Positions 12,953-24,532 of a DNA stretch of 64,000 bases are shown piece after piece; position 1 is the stretch's first letter, and each line of letters opens with the position of its first letter. The stretch lies in contig JAUPFP010000120.1 of the NCBI GenBank assembly GCA_036925085.1, forward strand, positions 1-64,000. The letters run 5' to 3'. Origin of the DNA: Brachycybe producta. Lineage: Eukaryota; Arthropoda; Diplopoda; Playtdesmida; Andrognathidae. Both the position numbers and the translations under genes were made by a program. The notes under the pieces are model-generated. The model saw only the letters and a program-made list of their open reading frames with translations, was not told the DNA's origin and ran no database searches.

Positions 12953-13149
12953 TTGTTACGTACTCTTCCAGTTTCTAAAACAACTTTCAAATTTCTCTTC
13001 ATTTTGAAAGACAGAATGATCAGAGTTAGGGAGGCGTTTACATATTAAAATCACCTTAATTAATGAATTGTTATCTCACTGTTTTTTTGTGAAATTTAAA
13101 ACATTGTTATTTGATAGGCCGCTTCATCCAGTAATATTATATATATATA

Positions 13150-13560
13150 ATATCCCAGGTCTGTGTATCTATCTATCTGTCTGTCTGACGTAACGCTGTA
13201 CAACCATTGAAGCACATCGGAATTTATATAAATTTAAATAAATGAAGAAATGAACAGCTTTTTTTTTCTCAAGGTCAACTATATGTTGCACCCTTCCCAT
13301 CCAAGAACCCCATGATATTAAATTGGAGAGGGGAAAAGGTTGGATGGAAAGTGTAGAAGGGGGGGGGGGGCGAGAGAGAAATGTGGAGGGAGAAAAAGTG
13401 GGAGGGGGTGACTGAAATTGAAATGAAATTAGTAAAAAAAAAAACGACGCGCATGCGCACAACAGAGAAAATGAAAAACACATTTTCTATTTCAAATATA
13501 AAAAGGGGAGGGGATAATAGTAGCAAAATTAAACTACAGTTTATCACAGGCAATTGCGCG
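13150..13560. repeat. One arm of the long-palindrome (foldback) element family
   Basis: Starts beside a TA/TCTG simple repeat (AGGTCTGTGTATCTATC..) and contains the hallmarks of the family: TAACGCTGTACAA, CGGAATTTATATAAATTTAAA, TCTCAAGGTCAACTATATG, CCAAGAACCCCATGATATTA, a purine-rich block with AGAGAGAAA, GCGCATGCGCACA, and ending TTTATCACAGGCAATTG. The same string of landmarks occurs at 23800-24190, inverted at 24300-24532, and at 52560-52905. The centre and opposite arm are missing here; a minisatellite array follows directly. Confidence 0.75.
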
Positions 13561-13576
13561 ATAAAAACAATTAACC

Positions 13577-14636
13577 CTAATGGAACATTTTCCTTAAAAC
13601 CATTTACCCTAATAGAACATTTGCCCTAAAACCATTTGCCCTAAAACTATTTGCCCTCAAGGAACACTTGCCCTAAAACCATTTACCCTAAAACTATTTA
13701 CCCTAATAGAACATTTGCTCTAAAACAACTTGCCCTAAAACCACTTGCCCTTAAAAACATTTGCCCTAAAACTATTTGCCCTCAAAGAACACTTGCCCTA
13801 AAACCATTCACCCTAAAACTAATTACCCTAATAGAACATTTGCCCTAAAACCACTTGCCCTAAAACCATTTTCCCTAAAACTATTTGCCCTCAAGGAACT
13901 GTACATCTCTTTAGGGCAAATGTTTTTTTAGGGCAAATGTCCCTTTAGGGCAAATGTCCTTTTAGGGCAAATGTCTCTTTAGGGCAAATGTCCCTTTAGG
14001 GCAAATGTCCCTTTAGGGCAAATGTCCCTTTAGGGCAAATGTCCCTTTAGGGCAAATGTCCCTTTAGGGCAATGTCCCTTTAGGGCAAATGTATCTTTAG
14101 GGCAAATGTCTCTTTAGGGCAAATGTCTCTTTAGGGCAAATGTCTCTTTAGGGCAAATGTCTCTTTAGGGCAAATGTCTCTTTAGGGCAAATGTCCCTTT
14201 AGGGCAAATGTCTCTTTAGGGCACATGTCCCTTTAGGGCAAATGTCTCTTTAGGGCAAATGTCTCTTTAGGGCAAATGTCCCTTTAGGGCAAATGTCCCT
14301 TTAGGGCAAATGTCCCTTTAGGGCAAATGTCTTTTTAGGGCGAATGTCCCTTTAGGACAAATGTCCCTTTAGGGCAGTGTCTCTTTAGGGCAGTGTCTCT
14401 TTAGGGCAAATGTCCCTTTAGGGCAAATGTCCCTTTAGGGCAATGTCCCTTTAGGGCAATGTCCCTTTAGGGCAATGTCCCTTTAGGGCAATGTCCCTTT
14501 AGGGCAAATGTCCCTTTAGGGCAATATCTCCTTTTAGGGCAATATCTCCCTTTAGGGCAAATGTCCCTTTAGGGCAAATGTTTCTTTAGGGCAAATGTTT
14601 CTTTAGGGTAAATTGTTTTAGGACAAAACAATCAGA
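13577..14636. repeat. TTTAGGGCAAATGTCCC minisatellite with strand switch
   Basis: From 13577 to about 13905 the repeat reads as TTTGCCCTAAAACCA-like units on the plus strand. At about 13905 it switches strand and runs to 14636 as roughly 40 units of the 17-bp word TTTAGGGCAAATGTCCC, with CTC or TTT variants and some copies missing bases (TTTAGGGCAATGTCCC). The same word family recurs throughout the window. It contains the heptamer TTTAGGG but is not an uninterrupted telomere repeat. Confidence 0.92.
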
Positions 14637-14769
14637 TTGAAATTTAAATGAACTGCTTTTTTCTCATAGTCAACTTTATGTTGCACTCTCCCGATCCAAG
14701 AATCCAAACAATAGTAAGGACAGGCAAGTAAAGACAGTTAAATACAGTTGTTTTCCCCGCCTTTTTATG

Positions 14770-15012
14770 AGGGCCAGCAACTTTTAATTATTTTGTTATG
14801 TCGTCTGATGTCACATGCCCCGTTCTTTTCAATTTCGAATTGGTTGTTATTTGGTCTGACGTCACATGCCCCGTTCTTTTCAATTTCGAATTGGTTGTTA
14901 TTTGGTCTGACGTCACATGCCCCGTTCTTTTCAATTTCCAATTGGTTGATATGTGGTCTGACAGTCATAAAGGGGCGGGGCACACGACTGTATCTCCCTG
15001 TCTTCACATACC
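14770..15012. repeat. 51-bp tandem repeat, about three copies
   Basis: The word GTCTGACGTCACATGCCCCG begins at 14803 (with one variation), 14854 and 14905, and a shortened copy begins at 14956; the period is exactly 51 bp. As 51 is a multiple of three, open frames on both strands contain 17-residue repeats, but nothing suggests a gene. A related single unit lies at 11840-11943. Each unit carries a TGACGTCA palindrome. Confidence 0.88.
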
Positions 15013-15039
15013 TGTAACAATATTAAGGTGCTTATAAAA

Positions 15040-15882
15040 AACACAAGTGGTCAAGGCGAATTGCTTCATGACAACCGGACAGTCACACAAAAAGAAACTA
15101 GATGCTCCCGTCATTTATGACGGGTTACCCCACTAGTTTATAAATAAACGATCAAGAATCAGAAGAGAAAGTATCATAAACACCAACACCTGAATGCAAA
15201 TGAGGCAATAGGATAAAGTAGATTAATTAATCGGTTGAAAAACAAACACACATTATTGACGCCATTTTGAATGACAAAAACGTCATGAAAAAACTTGTTT
15301 GCTTTGCACAAATATTTCCCATAAACTGAAACAGGATATTGTACGAAACACTTGTCTGCATTTATTTTAATAATAATGTGTATCTCACGTGAAAAAATCA
15401 ACAACAACACAACCATAAATAAAAGGTAGACATATGTTTGTCACATAATAAACTAACCTACTATAAGCCTATGGTCAATCTAGTAAATTTTCAGAAAAAA
15501 TAATGATATCATTTATTGGTAACCCACAGAAAAAATAAATAGGCCCTACACACACAATTTTTGTTGATATCAATACACGAAATAAGTTGTGTAAGTTTGA
15601 AATCCCAACTTGAAGTTAGTACCAAAACATCAACAGGTGATTCTATGACAAGTTATGTCAGAGTTTACTTAAAATGTTTGTCCATTTTGCAAAATAGAAA
15701 AAAAAATTGTTGTCATAAAAGACCTATATACTAAATGAATAATAATTAATTATATTTGATAAATTGGGCCATCCATATTGTGAAATGGAAAAACAAACAA
15801 TACTACTTTGAAGAACAATATTTTCAGTCATCATTTTAACCATTTCCCATGTAATGACTTGGTTAAGGTGGGCATACAGACA
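15040..15882. other. Intergenic, one short dispersed repeat
   Basis: A small hairpin CCCGTCAT-TT-ATGACGGG followed by GTTACCCCACTAGTTT lies near 15110-15142. A slightly diverged copy of the same stretch lies near 54470-54505, so it belongs to a dispersed repeat. The rest shows no gene or repeat that I can support. Confidence 0.5.
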
Positions 15883-16125
15883 CTTGCCCTAAAGCCCATT
15901 TGCTCAAATATCAATTGTCCTTAAGGGGTGACTGCCCTAAATTCCATGCCCTTAAACAATTTGCCCTAAAAGAATGTTTTCCTTAAAACCATTTGCCCTA
16001 AAGAAACCTTTGTCATAAAACCATTTGCCCTAAAAAGACATTTGCCCTAAAGAAACATTTGCCCTAAAAAGACATTTGCCCTAAAAGGACATTTGCCCTA
16101 AAGGACATTTACCCTAAAAGTAAAA
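15883..16125. repeat. CCCTAAA-type minisatellite, short array
   Basis: Words such as ACATTTGCCCTAAAAAG and AACCATTTGCCCTAAA repeat irregularly on the plus strand. This is the same family as the arrays at 13577, 26310, 51430, 53840 and 55269. Confidence 0.85.
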
Positions 16126-17280
16126 AGTATGCATTTATTAAGTATGAATTTTGATAGTCTAATTCGTACTTGCTTCTGATTGGCTATAAGCCTTCAACAC
16201 TGTATTTTGGTAGATTGAAGTAGAGCAGGTCCGACTTTTGTTGGGTTTGTCGGATGTTGCAACTAACAAGGTTTTAATTACGCATACATGATCCAATTTC
16301 TTGGTTTCAACACTGGTGATTCCAATAAATCGATCAATTTATAGAAAAAAAATAATTTGAGTTCTATTTCTTTCGTGATTATTTTGTATTATGTCGTCTG
16401 ATTAAAAAGGCAATGCAAAAATATTTTGTTTAAACCTTTGAGAATGTTTGTATCATCCCTTTTCTAATCAGACTAAATGACACAATTCTAGATTTTTTTG
16501 TCACCCACTCTGACGTCACAAGTTTCGTCTTACAGTGAGACAACTACAGACCTAGCTGTTCCTACTATTTTTCGGACTGTTTGTACCGTTATTCCGACCA
16601 TTCCGCCGTTCATCAAAATAGCACCCCCCCCAATAAAATTTCTATGTTCAATAATTGCTTTAAGGTGCCACGGTGTGACTAATAGGTTTCTATTAGAATT
16701 AATTACAATTGTTGCTATTAGATGGCGATGTGTGAATTCATATGTGAGGTGTCCATGTCGCCATGCCCAATGATCTCTATGAACATTTACTGGTGAAAGT
16801 ATGTAGTTTTTAAAAGTAAATATTAAATGAAAGTCGATTTATTTTCGAAAATAACTGAATAAATGAAGCAAGTGATTCGGAATCACTCGTTTTGTTTTTT
16901 GCGCCCCCCCCCAACCCCACAGCTGCGGGTCAGGCGGTTTTCTAGCTACGCCCCTGAACCACACCTGTGGCTACAAGAAAAATTAGGTCGCCCACCCCTG
17001 ACATATATTGTAACAGAATGTGAGACACCTGACATGTAGACATATGAGCTCGTATACACTAAAGACTGTTAGATATAGATTTACTCTATTAACATGACAA
17101 AAACAGTAGGCGTACAAATAGCTGACGCACGCTGTTTAATGAAGACTAAAGTATAGGCCAATGAATGAATAAATTAAACATCAGAATATTTATTTTATTA
17201 CATTTAAATAAACGGTTGCAGGAGTTTGTCGTTTAGACATTATATTATTACTAGCATGTATTTGAAAAAACCAAGACTTA
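16126..17280. other. Intergenic, nothing recognised
   Basis: No gene supported. Two C runs occur (near 16623 and 16903). The stretch around 16905-16990 (CAGCTGCGGGTCAGGCGG.. and TAGCTACGCCCCTGA) resembles the end of a mobile element, but I found no second copy in the window. Confidence 0.4.
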
Positions 17281-17920
17281 TGCCTAGTTCTCACAACCTT
17301 CATGTAGCTCGGCTAAGGACTTAGCCTATGTATACGGGTTGTGAGAACACACACTAGATGGTGGTCAATGTCAAATGTTAGCTAGGGTTAGGTAGCCTTG
17401 GTTACCCATATGTAGCCTACACATTATTTAGTGTGAATGCAAGAAAAAGTTAACTTAATCGTACGCCACCTGGTGGTCATAAATCTGAATAGAAAATGGC
17501 GTCATTCATTTTCTATTTCCATTGTTAGATGTTTCAGTCTATTCGTTAATTTATTAAAATAATTTAAAATTATCAATTGATCTTTATTTAATAATTACTT
17601 ATTTCCATAAACTCTAAATCATCAACCTACCTACAATTAAAATATGTTGCATTTAGTGTGTTCAATGAAGACTCATGCAATTCAGTTTTGTTCGTATGGA
17701 CAATATCAGCCATTTTCCCTCCCATTATGTATACATTATGCAGGCACAATGTCCACACAGAATGGCCAGTGCCAAATTTGTAAAAATGAAATAAATATGC
17801 AGTAGTGAGCGCCCCCTTTAGGCAGATCACGAAGCCCATATGTAGCTGCTCACATATGAACACAGTCTTTAGCCAAGGCTATTTTAGCCCGAGCTACAAG
17901 AAGGTTGTGAGAACTAGGCA
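17281..17920. mobile_element. 640-bp inverted-repeat element with TA duplication
   Basis: The left end reads TGCCTAGTTCTCACAACCTT and the right end is its reverse complement, AAGGTTGTGAGAACTAGGCA. A TA lies directly outside each end (17279-17280 and 17921-17922). Subterminal matching continues (TAGCTCGGCTAAGG on the left, AGCCCGAGCTAC on the right). No transposase frame is present, so this is a non-autonomous DNA element. The TA duplication suggests the Tc1/mariner group, but the superfamily cannot be fixed from the ends alone. Confidence 0.75.
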
Positions 17921-17923
17921 TAA

Positions 17924-18765
17924 TAGGCAGATAATGCGGATTGACAGCAATAATTTATTGGTAGTTGGCATTTGAAAATGTTGGTAATTATGTTTCCGAA
18001 TACCTTAATGTCATTTTAATGTTAGTAATTTTTTAAAAAAACTAATATCATTATTATGTCAATATCCACTGATTTATGTTCTGGTAAAAAGACTTGATTA
18101 TGGATGCACAAGACATGCAAAGACGCGGTATGTAACAAAGGCAGAGGGGCACCAATGTAAACATAGCACCCACAGAATGATGTGGAAGTAAACATAGCAC
18201 CCACAGACTGATGTTGAAATTGGACTCACACGGGATGCTACTAAACCTTGATCAGAAAGTTATCTTGAAATCTACACCGATGCAAAAGACGATTCATAAT
18301 GCTAGTTTTGAAATAACGTTGCAGTTAAAGAGCCTGCCCATATAAGAAAATTAGATTTGTTTAAAACAAAACTTAATTAATGTCAGCTAATTAATACCAC
18401 CAAAATGACTACACCAGATGTAACTAGTTTAGAACTGCTTAACATTTAGTAAAATAAACATCACTCCAGATCATGTTTGCACATTGGCAAAAAAAACTTT
18501 TATGTGTATCGGAAAATAGAAATATTTCTGGTAAACGAATGTTACCTTAATACAAAAGGTATGATATGTCAAAGTACATTACAACAACAAACAAATCCGC
18601 CTTATTTGGAACATAAAAAGTAAATGAATCGTGCATAATTCACTAAGAATATTACACATGACCTGCAACTAGCACAGTTTATGTTATAACTTATAACTGA
18701 CAAATATGCAAGTAAATATAATAATTCAGCCAAACAAACAAACAACAAAATACATGAAAAACCCT
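17924..18765. other. Upstream flank of locus A, no gene recognised
   Basis: AT-rich sequence. A short direct repeat AAACATAGCACCCACAGA occurs twice near 18159 and 18191. Nothing else is supported. Confidence 0.4.
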
Positions 18766-18774
18766 TATAAAAAG
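18766..18774 (+). promoter_or_regulatory. Probable TATA box of locus A
   Basis: TATAAAAAG lies 87 bp upstream of the proposed start codon of locus A. Loci B and C also have TATAAA-type boxes, about 110-117 bp upstream of their start codons, and in those two the surrounding sequence is conserved. Confidence 0.5.
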
Positions 18775-18852
18775 AAAAAAAAAACTATTATGAAAACTGC
18801 AGAGATTCAGAGACTATTAAAAAAACACAACGATACCAGCAATAGAATCAAA

Positions 18853-20330
18853 ATGAAATTTTACACCGTACTGATGTTGGCAATTATTGTATTTGTTGCT
18901 GTAAGTAGTCCTAAATGACTTTCTTTTTCAAACTAAACTGTGATTTTGTTCCATTCAATAGAAATGTAACACAATTTTTTTTAAAACAAGAAGTATTTTT
19001 TTCTTCTCAGTGTTCACTAGAAAGTAGTTTAAAAAATCACTGCATAACTACGAGTAGTTGCAAGTCTTCGAACTTTTTTTGAAATTCACTGGTGCGGCAC
19101 ACGTTTGGAATTAGGTATCACATCTGCTTGCTAAGTAATTCTGTTCATTCTATATTTTTAATTTCAATGTTAAACATTATGCATATGTTAATTGTTTTTT
19201 TTATAAAAAAATTATTATATTTGGTTAAATGAAAACTACATTTAACAGAAATGTTTGCGCTGCAATGCACATCACAACATTTTGAAGCAAACAGTTCACT
19301 TTAGTAAGTTACTATAGTTACACTATAGTCGCAAATGTTCATGAACATTTCGCACCTTGGCTGGAAGAGTGGCACAATTAAAAAAAACTTTTTTGGAGAA
19401 AAATGAAACACTCAGAAATGATAGTTTTTGGAAGTTTTTTCTTATGAAAACTGCCGTTTCTGAGTAAAAAATCTTAGTACTTTGAAATACAATAGGGAAT
19501 CTATTGAAATGCAACACTGCAATGGTCATGGTGGCCATGTGCAAACAGCAGCGTAGGGATTTACACAATTGCTTTTATTTTCAGAGTTTTCATTATGCTA
19601 TAGGCTGCAAATTATTTTTTGAGTTCCGTTTTGTGGAATTTATGTTTTTGGAGTATTTTTTAGAGTTCTTTTCATTGAACTCTAGCAAGGCCTTTACTTT
19701 GCTGAGCTTTTCTAAAGTGCAAACACCGTTTTGACAATTCACAATACCGGTTTATTTGGGTTCCCCTGCAATAGATTGAGATAGAAAAAATGCAACTTTA
19801 AACTCATTTTCCCAACAAATTTTGAGTTGTGCCACGCCTTCTTCCCGAAGTGCGATTTAGTTGTTTTTTCTTCAAAACAACACTAATATCTGTCGCATAG
19901 ATTGCAATAATACTATATCACTATATCAAAATGAATCCATAGTGAATCTTCATACCTCACATAAAATAATTGTAAGAATAAAAAATGTTTTATTAATTTA
20001 TTTTAAACATAATGACTTTTTTAAAAAAAATAGGTAACGGCTGCTAAAACTCTTGAGGGTAACAATGCAATAGAACTGAAGGAAGATATTCCGAGAATCA
20101 AACATGAAGAGATGTCTCTAATAGAACGAGGATTTGAAACTACGCAATTGGGACAATTCGTAGTTTGGCTTTTGAATGCAATTGGACGCCTTCTTAACGG
20201 AGGAGCAGGCAGAAGAGGGCTTACTACCCTCTTACTATCTATTTTAAGGGCGCTTTATAAATACGTTCTGAAACCATTACTTGCACTTGTTGGCAACCTT
20301 GTGTCTGGATTACTTGGACACTTAGGCTAA
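18853..20330 (+). CDS. Small secreted protein, Leu/Gly-rich C-terminus (locus A)
   Basis: Two coding exons: 18853-18900 (16 codons) and 20034-20330 (98 codons plus stop), 114 residues in all. Exon 1 encodes a hydrophobic signal peptide starting MKFYTVLMLAIIVFVA and ends at donor GTAAGT. Exon 2 follows an acceptor TAG. The intron is 1133 bp and phase 0. The likely signal-peptidase site is just inside exon 2 (VTA|AK). An acidic segment with ELKEDIP follows, then the family motif LGQFVVWLLN, a Gly/Arg linker, and a hydrophobic tail containing LYKYVLKPLLALVGNLVSGL. I start at 18853 rather than 18706 because only this Met gives a signal peptide and matches exon 1 of loci B and C. The frame is intact. 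AATAAA words follow within 100 bp. I do not recognise the family. A membrane-active or host-defence role is possible but is inference. Confidence 0.72.
19350..19854. mobile_element. Inverted-repeat element inside the intron of locus A
   Basis: The left end has CGCACCTTGG..GGAAGAGTGGCACAA and the right end has the inverted counterpart TTGTGCCACGCCTTCTTCCCGAAGTGCG. The interior is AT-rich and non-coding. A related sequence lies at 34990-35310, where TTGAGTTGTGCC and TTGTGCCGCTCTTCC surround a hAT-type insertion. It is a non-autonomous element without a recognised superfamily. Confidence 0.6.
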
Positions 20331-20433
20331 TTTAAATATTTGTAACAATCAATCTATTAAAATTTTGCTTACACATAATACCGTAATTGAAAAATAAATA
20401 AATAATGCATATTCCATTTTCTTGTAAATTAAT

Positions 20434-23400
20434 CATCATCATCATCATCATTTCCTGTACCTTATACCGCAAGCTGCAGGGTCGGCCTAGCTGGTTCTAA
20501 CTCTCCACTCGTTCCGATTTTGCACCAAGCCCCCAGTGAACCCACATGCCACCATATCCCGTTTTACTACCACATCCCAGGTTTGCTTGGGTCTTCCTCT
20601 ACCCTGTTTTATTCCCAGGTCTAAGTTCATTGCCTGCCTCAGCAGCCCATCTTCTCCGCTCCTGAGGACATGCCCAAACCACCGCAGCCTATTTTCCTGC
20701 ATCTTTTCTACTATATTTGTTGCCCCTACACTACCCCTAATAAAATCATTTCTAATTCTATCTCTTCTGGTCACCCAAATCATAAACCTTAGCATTTTCA
20801 TCTCAGCTATCTGCATTCTATCCTCATGCACCTTCTTGATTGCCCAACATTCTGAACCATACAACATAGCTGGTCTGACTACTGTTCTATAAAACTTGAC
20901 CTTCAATTTTATAGGTTACTTCCTGTCACATAAAACCCCACTAGCCTGCCTCCACCTATGCCAACCTGCTTTTATCCGGTTTGTGATGTCTAAGTCTAAG
21001 TTCCCATCATCTTGCAGCACAGATCCTAAATATTTGAAGTCATACACCTGCTGCATTAAACTGTCCCCAAGTCTAATCCCCTCATTCAACTGTTCTTTCC
21101 CATCCCACTGAAATTTCATGTACTCTGTTTTTGCATCACTTATTTTCAATCCCTTTGATTCCAAGGCATTCCTAGTCTCCTCTAACCTTATCTCGAGTTC
21201 CATTTTAGATTCCCCAACTAAGACTATGTCATCTGCAAACAGCATACACCAGGGGGCGTCCTGCCTCACCCCTGCCAGTAACTCATCCAGGACCAAAATG
21301 AATAGATATGGACTAAGTGCTGAGCCCTGGTGCACACCAATCCTAACACAAAAACTGTCAGAGAACCCCCAGGCAGTCTTAATGCTTGTCCGTGCATCCC
21401 TATACATGTCCCTCACCATATCTATATAACGCTCACCCACCCCCATCATCTATAAGACCTCCCACAATAACTTCCGTGGTACTCTGTCATAGGCTTTCTC
21501 TAGATCTATAAATACCATGTGTAACTCTTTCTTAGCAGTCCGAAACTTCTCAATAACTTGCCTTACGGCAAAAATAGGGTGCATTGTGGATTTTCCTGGC
21601 ATAAACCCAAACTGACTTCCCCAAACGCAGTTTTACCCCGTAGTCGGAATTCTATTACTCTCTCCCAAAGCTTCATTGTATCACTCATCAATTTAATACC
21701 TCTATAGTTCCCACATTCCTGAACATCACCCTTCCCTTTGAAAATAGACACTAACCAGCTGTCCCACCATGCACCTGGCATTCTATCCCTCATAGCCAAT
21801 CTATTGAATAACTTTGTGAGCCAGGAAATGGCAACATTACCCAAGACCTTCCACACCTCTACTGATATCCCATCTGGCCCTAAAGCCTTCCTTAGCTTCA
21901 ATTTTTTCAATGCCTGAACAATTTCCTCAGCCCTAACCTGCTCGACTTCTTCTCTATCATTATTTCTTCCAGTAAAAGGCTCATGCTCTACCCCTTATTC
22001 ATAAGCTTACTAAAATATTCCCCCACCTGTTCCGTACTGGCTCCCTACCCCACAATACTTTGCCTCCACTATCCTTGACACTCACCACCTTTTCAATATC
22101 CCTGCCTTTCCTCTCCCGAGCCCTAGCTATTCTATATACTGCCATTTCTCCTGCTCTGGTACCTAACTTGGTGTACATGTCCACGTATTTCTTATGCTTT
22201 GCTAAGGCTACCTGCTGTTTGGCCTCTATCTTGGCACACTTGTATTCTATCTGGGCCTCCCTGCTTCCATTGTGCCACCAAGTCTTGAAAGCATCTTTCT
22301 TCTTTTTAACTGCCATCTGTACCTCCTCATCCCACCACCAAGTTTCTCTGTCTAATTGAGACCCCCTACTCGTACTGTTCCTAGTACCTTGTTTCCACAA
22401 TCACAGATCTGTTGTGCTACCCTTGTCCACAGCTCTCCTGCAGTGCCATCTACATCCTATGCTATCTTACCTGCCATTTTCTTAAACTCTTCCACCTTGT
22501 CTAGTAATGCCCACCACCTAATTGCTGTTTCTCCTCTATGTCTGACCACCTATGTTGTCCCGCTAAGTTTTCACTCGGTATCACTTTACAATCCTTGCAC
22601 TCGTTTCTATCCTCACTCTGAATCATGAAGAGATCAATCTGGGATTCTCCTGCCCTGCTCTTAAAAGTAATCAAATGTTCCTCTCGCTTCTGGAATAGTG
22701 TGTTTGCTAAAATTAACTTATGTGCCACTGCTGCCTCCAGGATACTCTCTCCTGCTTTATTTCGCTCTTCATAGCCCCACCCACCATGTACCTCTTCATA
22801 CCCTTCCCTACCTCTACCTACATGTCCATTAAAGTCCCCACCAATTATGACCCGTTCATTCCTACTCAGGCCCAATATGAGGTCATCAAACTGTTCCCAG
22901 AATGCTAGCTTCCTGGCTGTATCTAATCCAACCTGGGGGCCATATGCACTAACTACATTTATAACAATGCCACCCCAAACCACTTTTACTACTAACAGCC
23001 TACTATTTATCCATCTAACCTCAACCACACTATGTCCGAGTTCCTGATCTAGGACAATTCCCACTCCATTTCTACCCTCCTCACTATTTGCATAAATTAT
23101 TTTATACCCACCCCAATGTCCCTGGATTTATCACCTTTCCATCTTGTCTCCTGCAGACATGCAACATTTACCCTCCTAGCCTTTAGCACACTAGATAACT
23201 ACCTAGTCTTTCCTGTCAAACTCCCTATATTCCAGGTGCCAAACCTGAGTTTAGTACCTCCACTTCTACCACTACTTCCAAGACCTCCTTGTTGTTGATG
23301 CTGGACTCGCTTCTTTAGCCCCACCCATCCACTGTGGGGTAGCCCTTGCCAATTTGTCACAGCCACCGGGTGTTGCAGCTGCACATTGCTTATGGCGGGG

Positions 23401-23645
23401 ACGCCCTGGCCATATTCGGAATACTATTTAAAACCAACATCATGTTTTGGCAAATCTTTACAACCGGCTGCCAACCTGACGTCGACCCTCCACTTTTGCA
23501 CCCGGGCTGGGGGACCGGCAATGGCGTGGTTTTGTTTTGGTCTGCCCTGAGTATTTTATGCCCTCAGTACTCTCCATAACTGGCGGGCATTCCCCTATCT
23601 GCCACCTGGGGAGGCACCTGATAGGGGACCAACAACCCCCGCGGG
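20434..23645 (-). mobile_element. Complete RTE-type non-LTR retrotransposon with 13-bp target duplication
   Basis: A 13-bp direct repeat, CTTGTAAATTAAT, lies at 20421-20433 and 23646-23658 and exactly brackets the element. Read on the minus strand, the element is 3212 bp, starts in a GC-richer leader and ends in a short (ATG)n tail (TCATCATCATCA on the plus strand). Short 3' trinucleotide tails and a length near 3.2 kb fit the RTE clade. Insertion was 103 bp downstream of the stop codon of locus A, close to its possible polyadenylation words, so it could affect that transcript's 3' end. Confidence 0.88.
20487..23384 (-). pseudogene. Decayed endonuclease-reverse transcriptase of the RTE element
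   Basis: The minus-strand coding sequence is broken into at least six frames. From the 5' end it shows an EEP (APE-like) endonuclease start LRFGTWNIGSLTGKTR near 23199-23250, LQETRWKGD near 23120-23150, and IIGGDFNGHVGRG near 22800. Then come the reverse transcriptase words KALGPDGISVEVWK, YRGIKLM and the catalytic LFADDIVLVGES (Asp-Asp near 21228-21239). Last is the typical C-terminal stretch RPAMLYGSECWA and ENRLRWFGHVLR. A stop directly follows GKTR (near 23200), and there are frameshifts near 23100, 22500, 22000-21900 and 21560-21450. The copy is therefore inactive, although the intact target duplication means it is not ancient. Confidence 0.9.
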
Positions 23646-23779
23646 CTTGTAAATTAATAAAGAAACTAAAAATTAACGCATATCGCCTAATACAGAACTG
23701 TACAAAACCAAGATCCCATGTACCAAAAATGTCAACTGAAAACACAACTGAAAATATATATGTATTATATAGATAATTA
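23646..23779. other. Target duplication and downstream flank of locus A
   Basis: Begins with the second copy of CTTGTAAATTAAT, so it is the sequence that originally followed locus A before the RTE insertion. It runs into a TA repeat where the foldback element begins. No gene. Confidence 0.5.
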
Positions 23780-24532
23780 TATATATATATATTAAGCCCC
23801 GTCTGTTTATGTGTGTGCGTCTGTGATCTAACGCTGTACAAACAAGAACAAAAACCTTGAAGCACTTCGGAATTTATATAAATTTAAATTAATAAATGAA
23901 CCGCTTTTTTTCTCAAGGTCAACAATATGTTGCACACTCCCCATCCAAGAACCCCATGATATTAAATTGGAGAGGAGAAAAGGTTGAAAAGTGTAAGGGG
24001 GAGAGAGAGAAACGTGGAGGGGGAAAAAGTGGGAGGGGTGACTGAAGTTGAAATGAAAGGAGTAAAAAAAGGAAAAAACGACATGCATGCACACACCAGA
24101 GAAAATGAAAATCTCATTTTCTCTTTCAAATATAAAAAGGGGAGGGGATAATAATAGCAAAATTAAACTAGAATTTATCACAGGCAATTGTGCCCAGCAT
24201 TAGAATTTCTGTTGCTCTGCCCTTTTATGAACGTCATCAATTTCTAATTAGTTTGTTACTTGGTTTGACATCATAAAACTGCGGAGCAAAAGAAATTCTA
24301 ATGCTGGGCACAATTGCCTGTGATAAACTGTAGTTTAATTTTGCTACTATTATCCCCTCCCCTTTTTATATTTGAAAGAGAAAATGAGTTTTTACTACTT
24401 TCATTTCAATTTCAGTTTCACCCTCCCTCTTTTTCCCCTCCATGTTTCTCTCTCTCCCCTTCAACACTTTTTAACATTTTCCCCTCTCCAATTTAATATC
24501 ATGGGGTTCTTGGATGGGGAGTGTGCAACATA

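Noticed and set aside
12323-13048. Open frames of 131 and 103 codons around 12323-13048
   Set aside because: No recognisable domain, and they overlap a probable solo LTR and its flanks.
13905-14636. Regular short repeats that might suggest a CRISPR array
   Set aside because: Units are contiguous 17-bp tandem repeats without unique spacers, in eukaryotic DNA.
13577-14636. Internal telomere sequence
   Set aside because: TTTAGGG occurs once per 17-bp unit and is not directly tandem, so this is a minisatellite, not a telomere tract.
18706-18852. Upstream Met of locus A at 18706, giving a longer N-terminus
   Set aside because: The extension is Lys- and Asn-rich, would hide the signal peptide and spans the TATA-like box; the Met at 18853 matches loci B and C.
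20536-23579. Plus-strand frames across the RTE element
   Set aside because: Antisense of the reverse transcriptase and endonuclease coding sequence; the minus strand carries the recognisable motifs.
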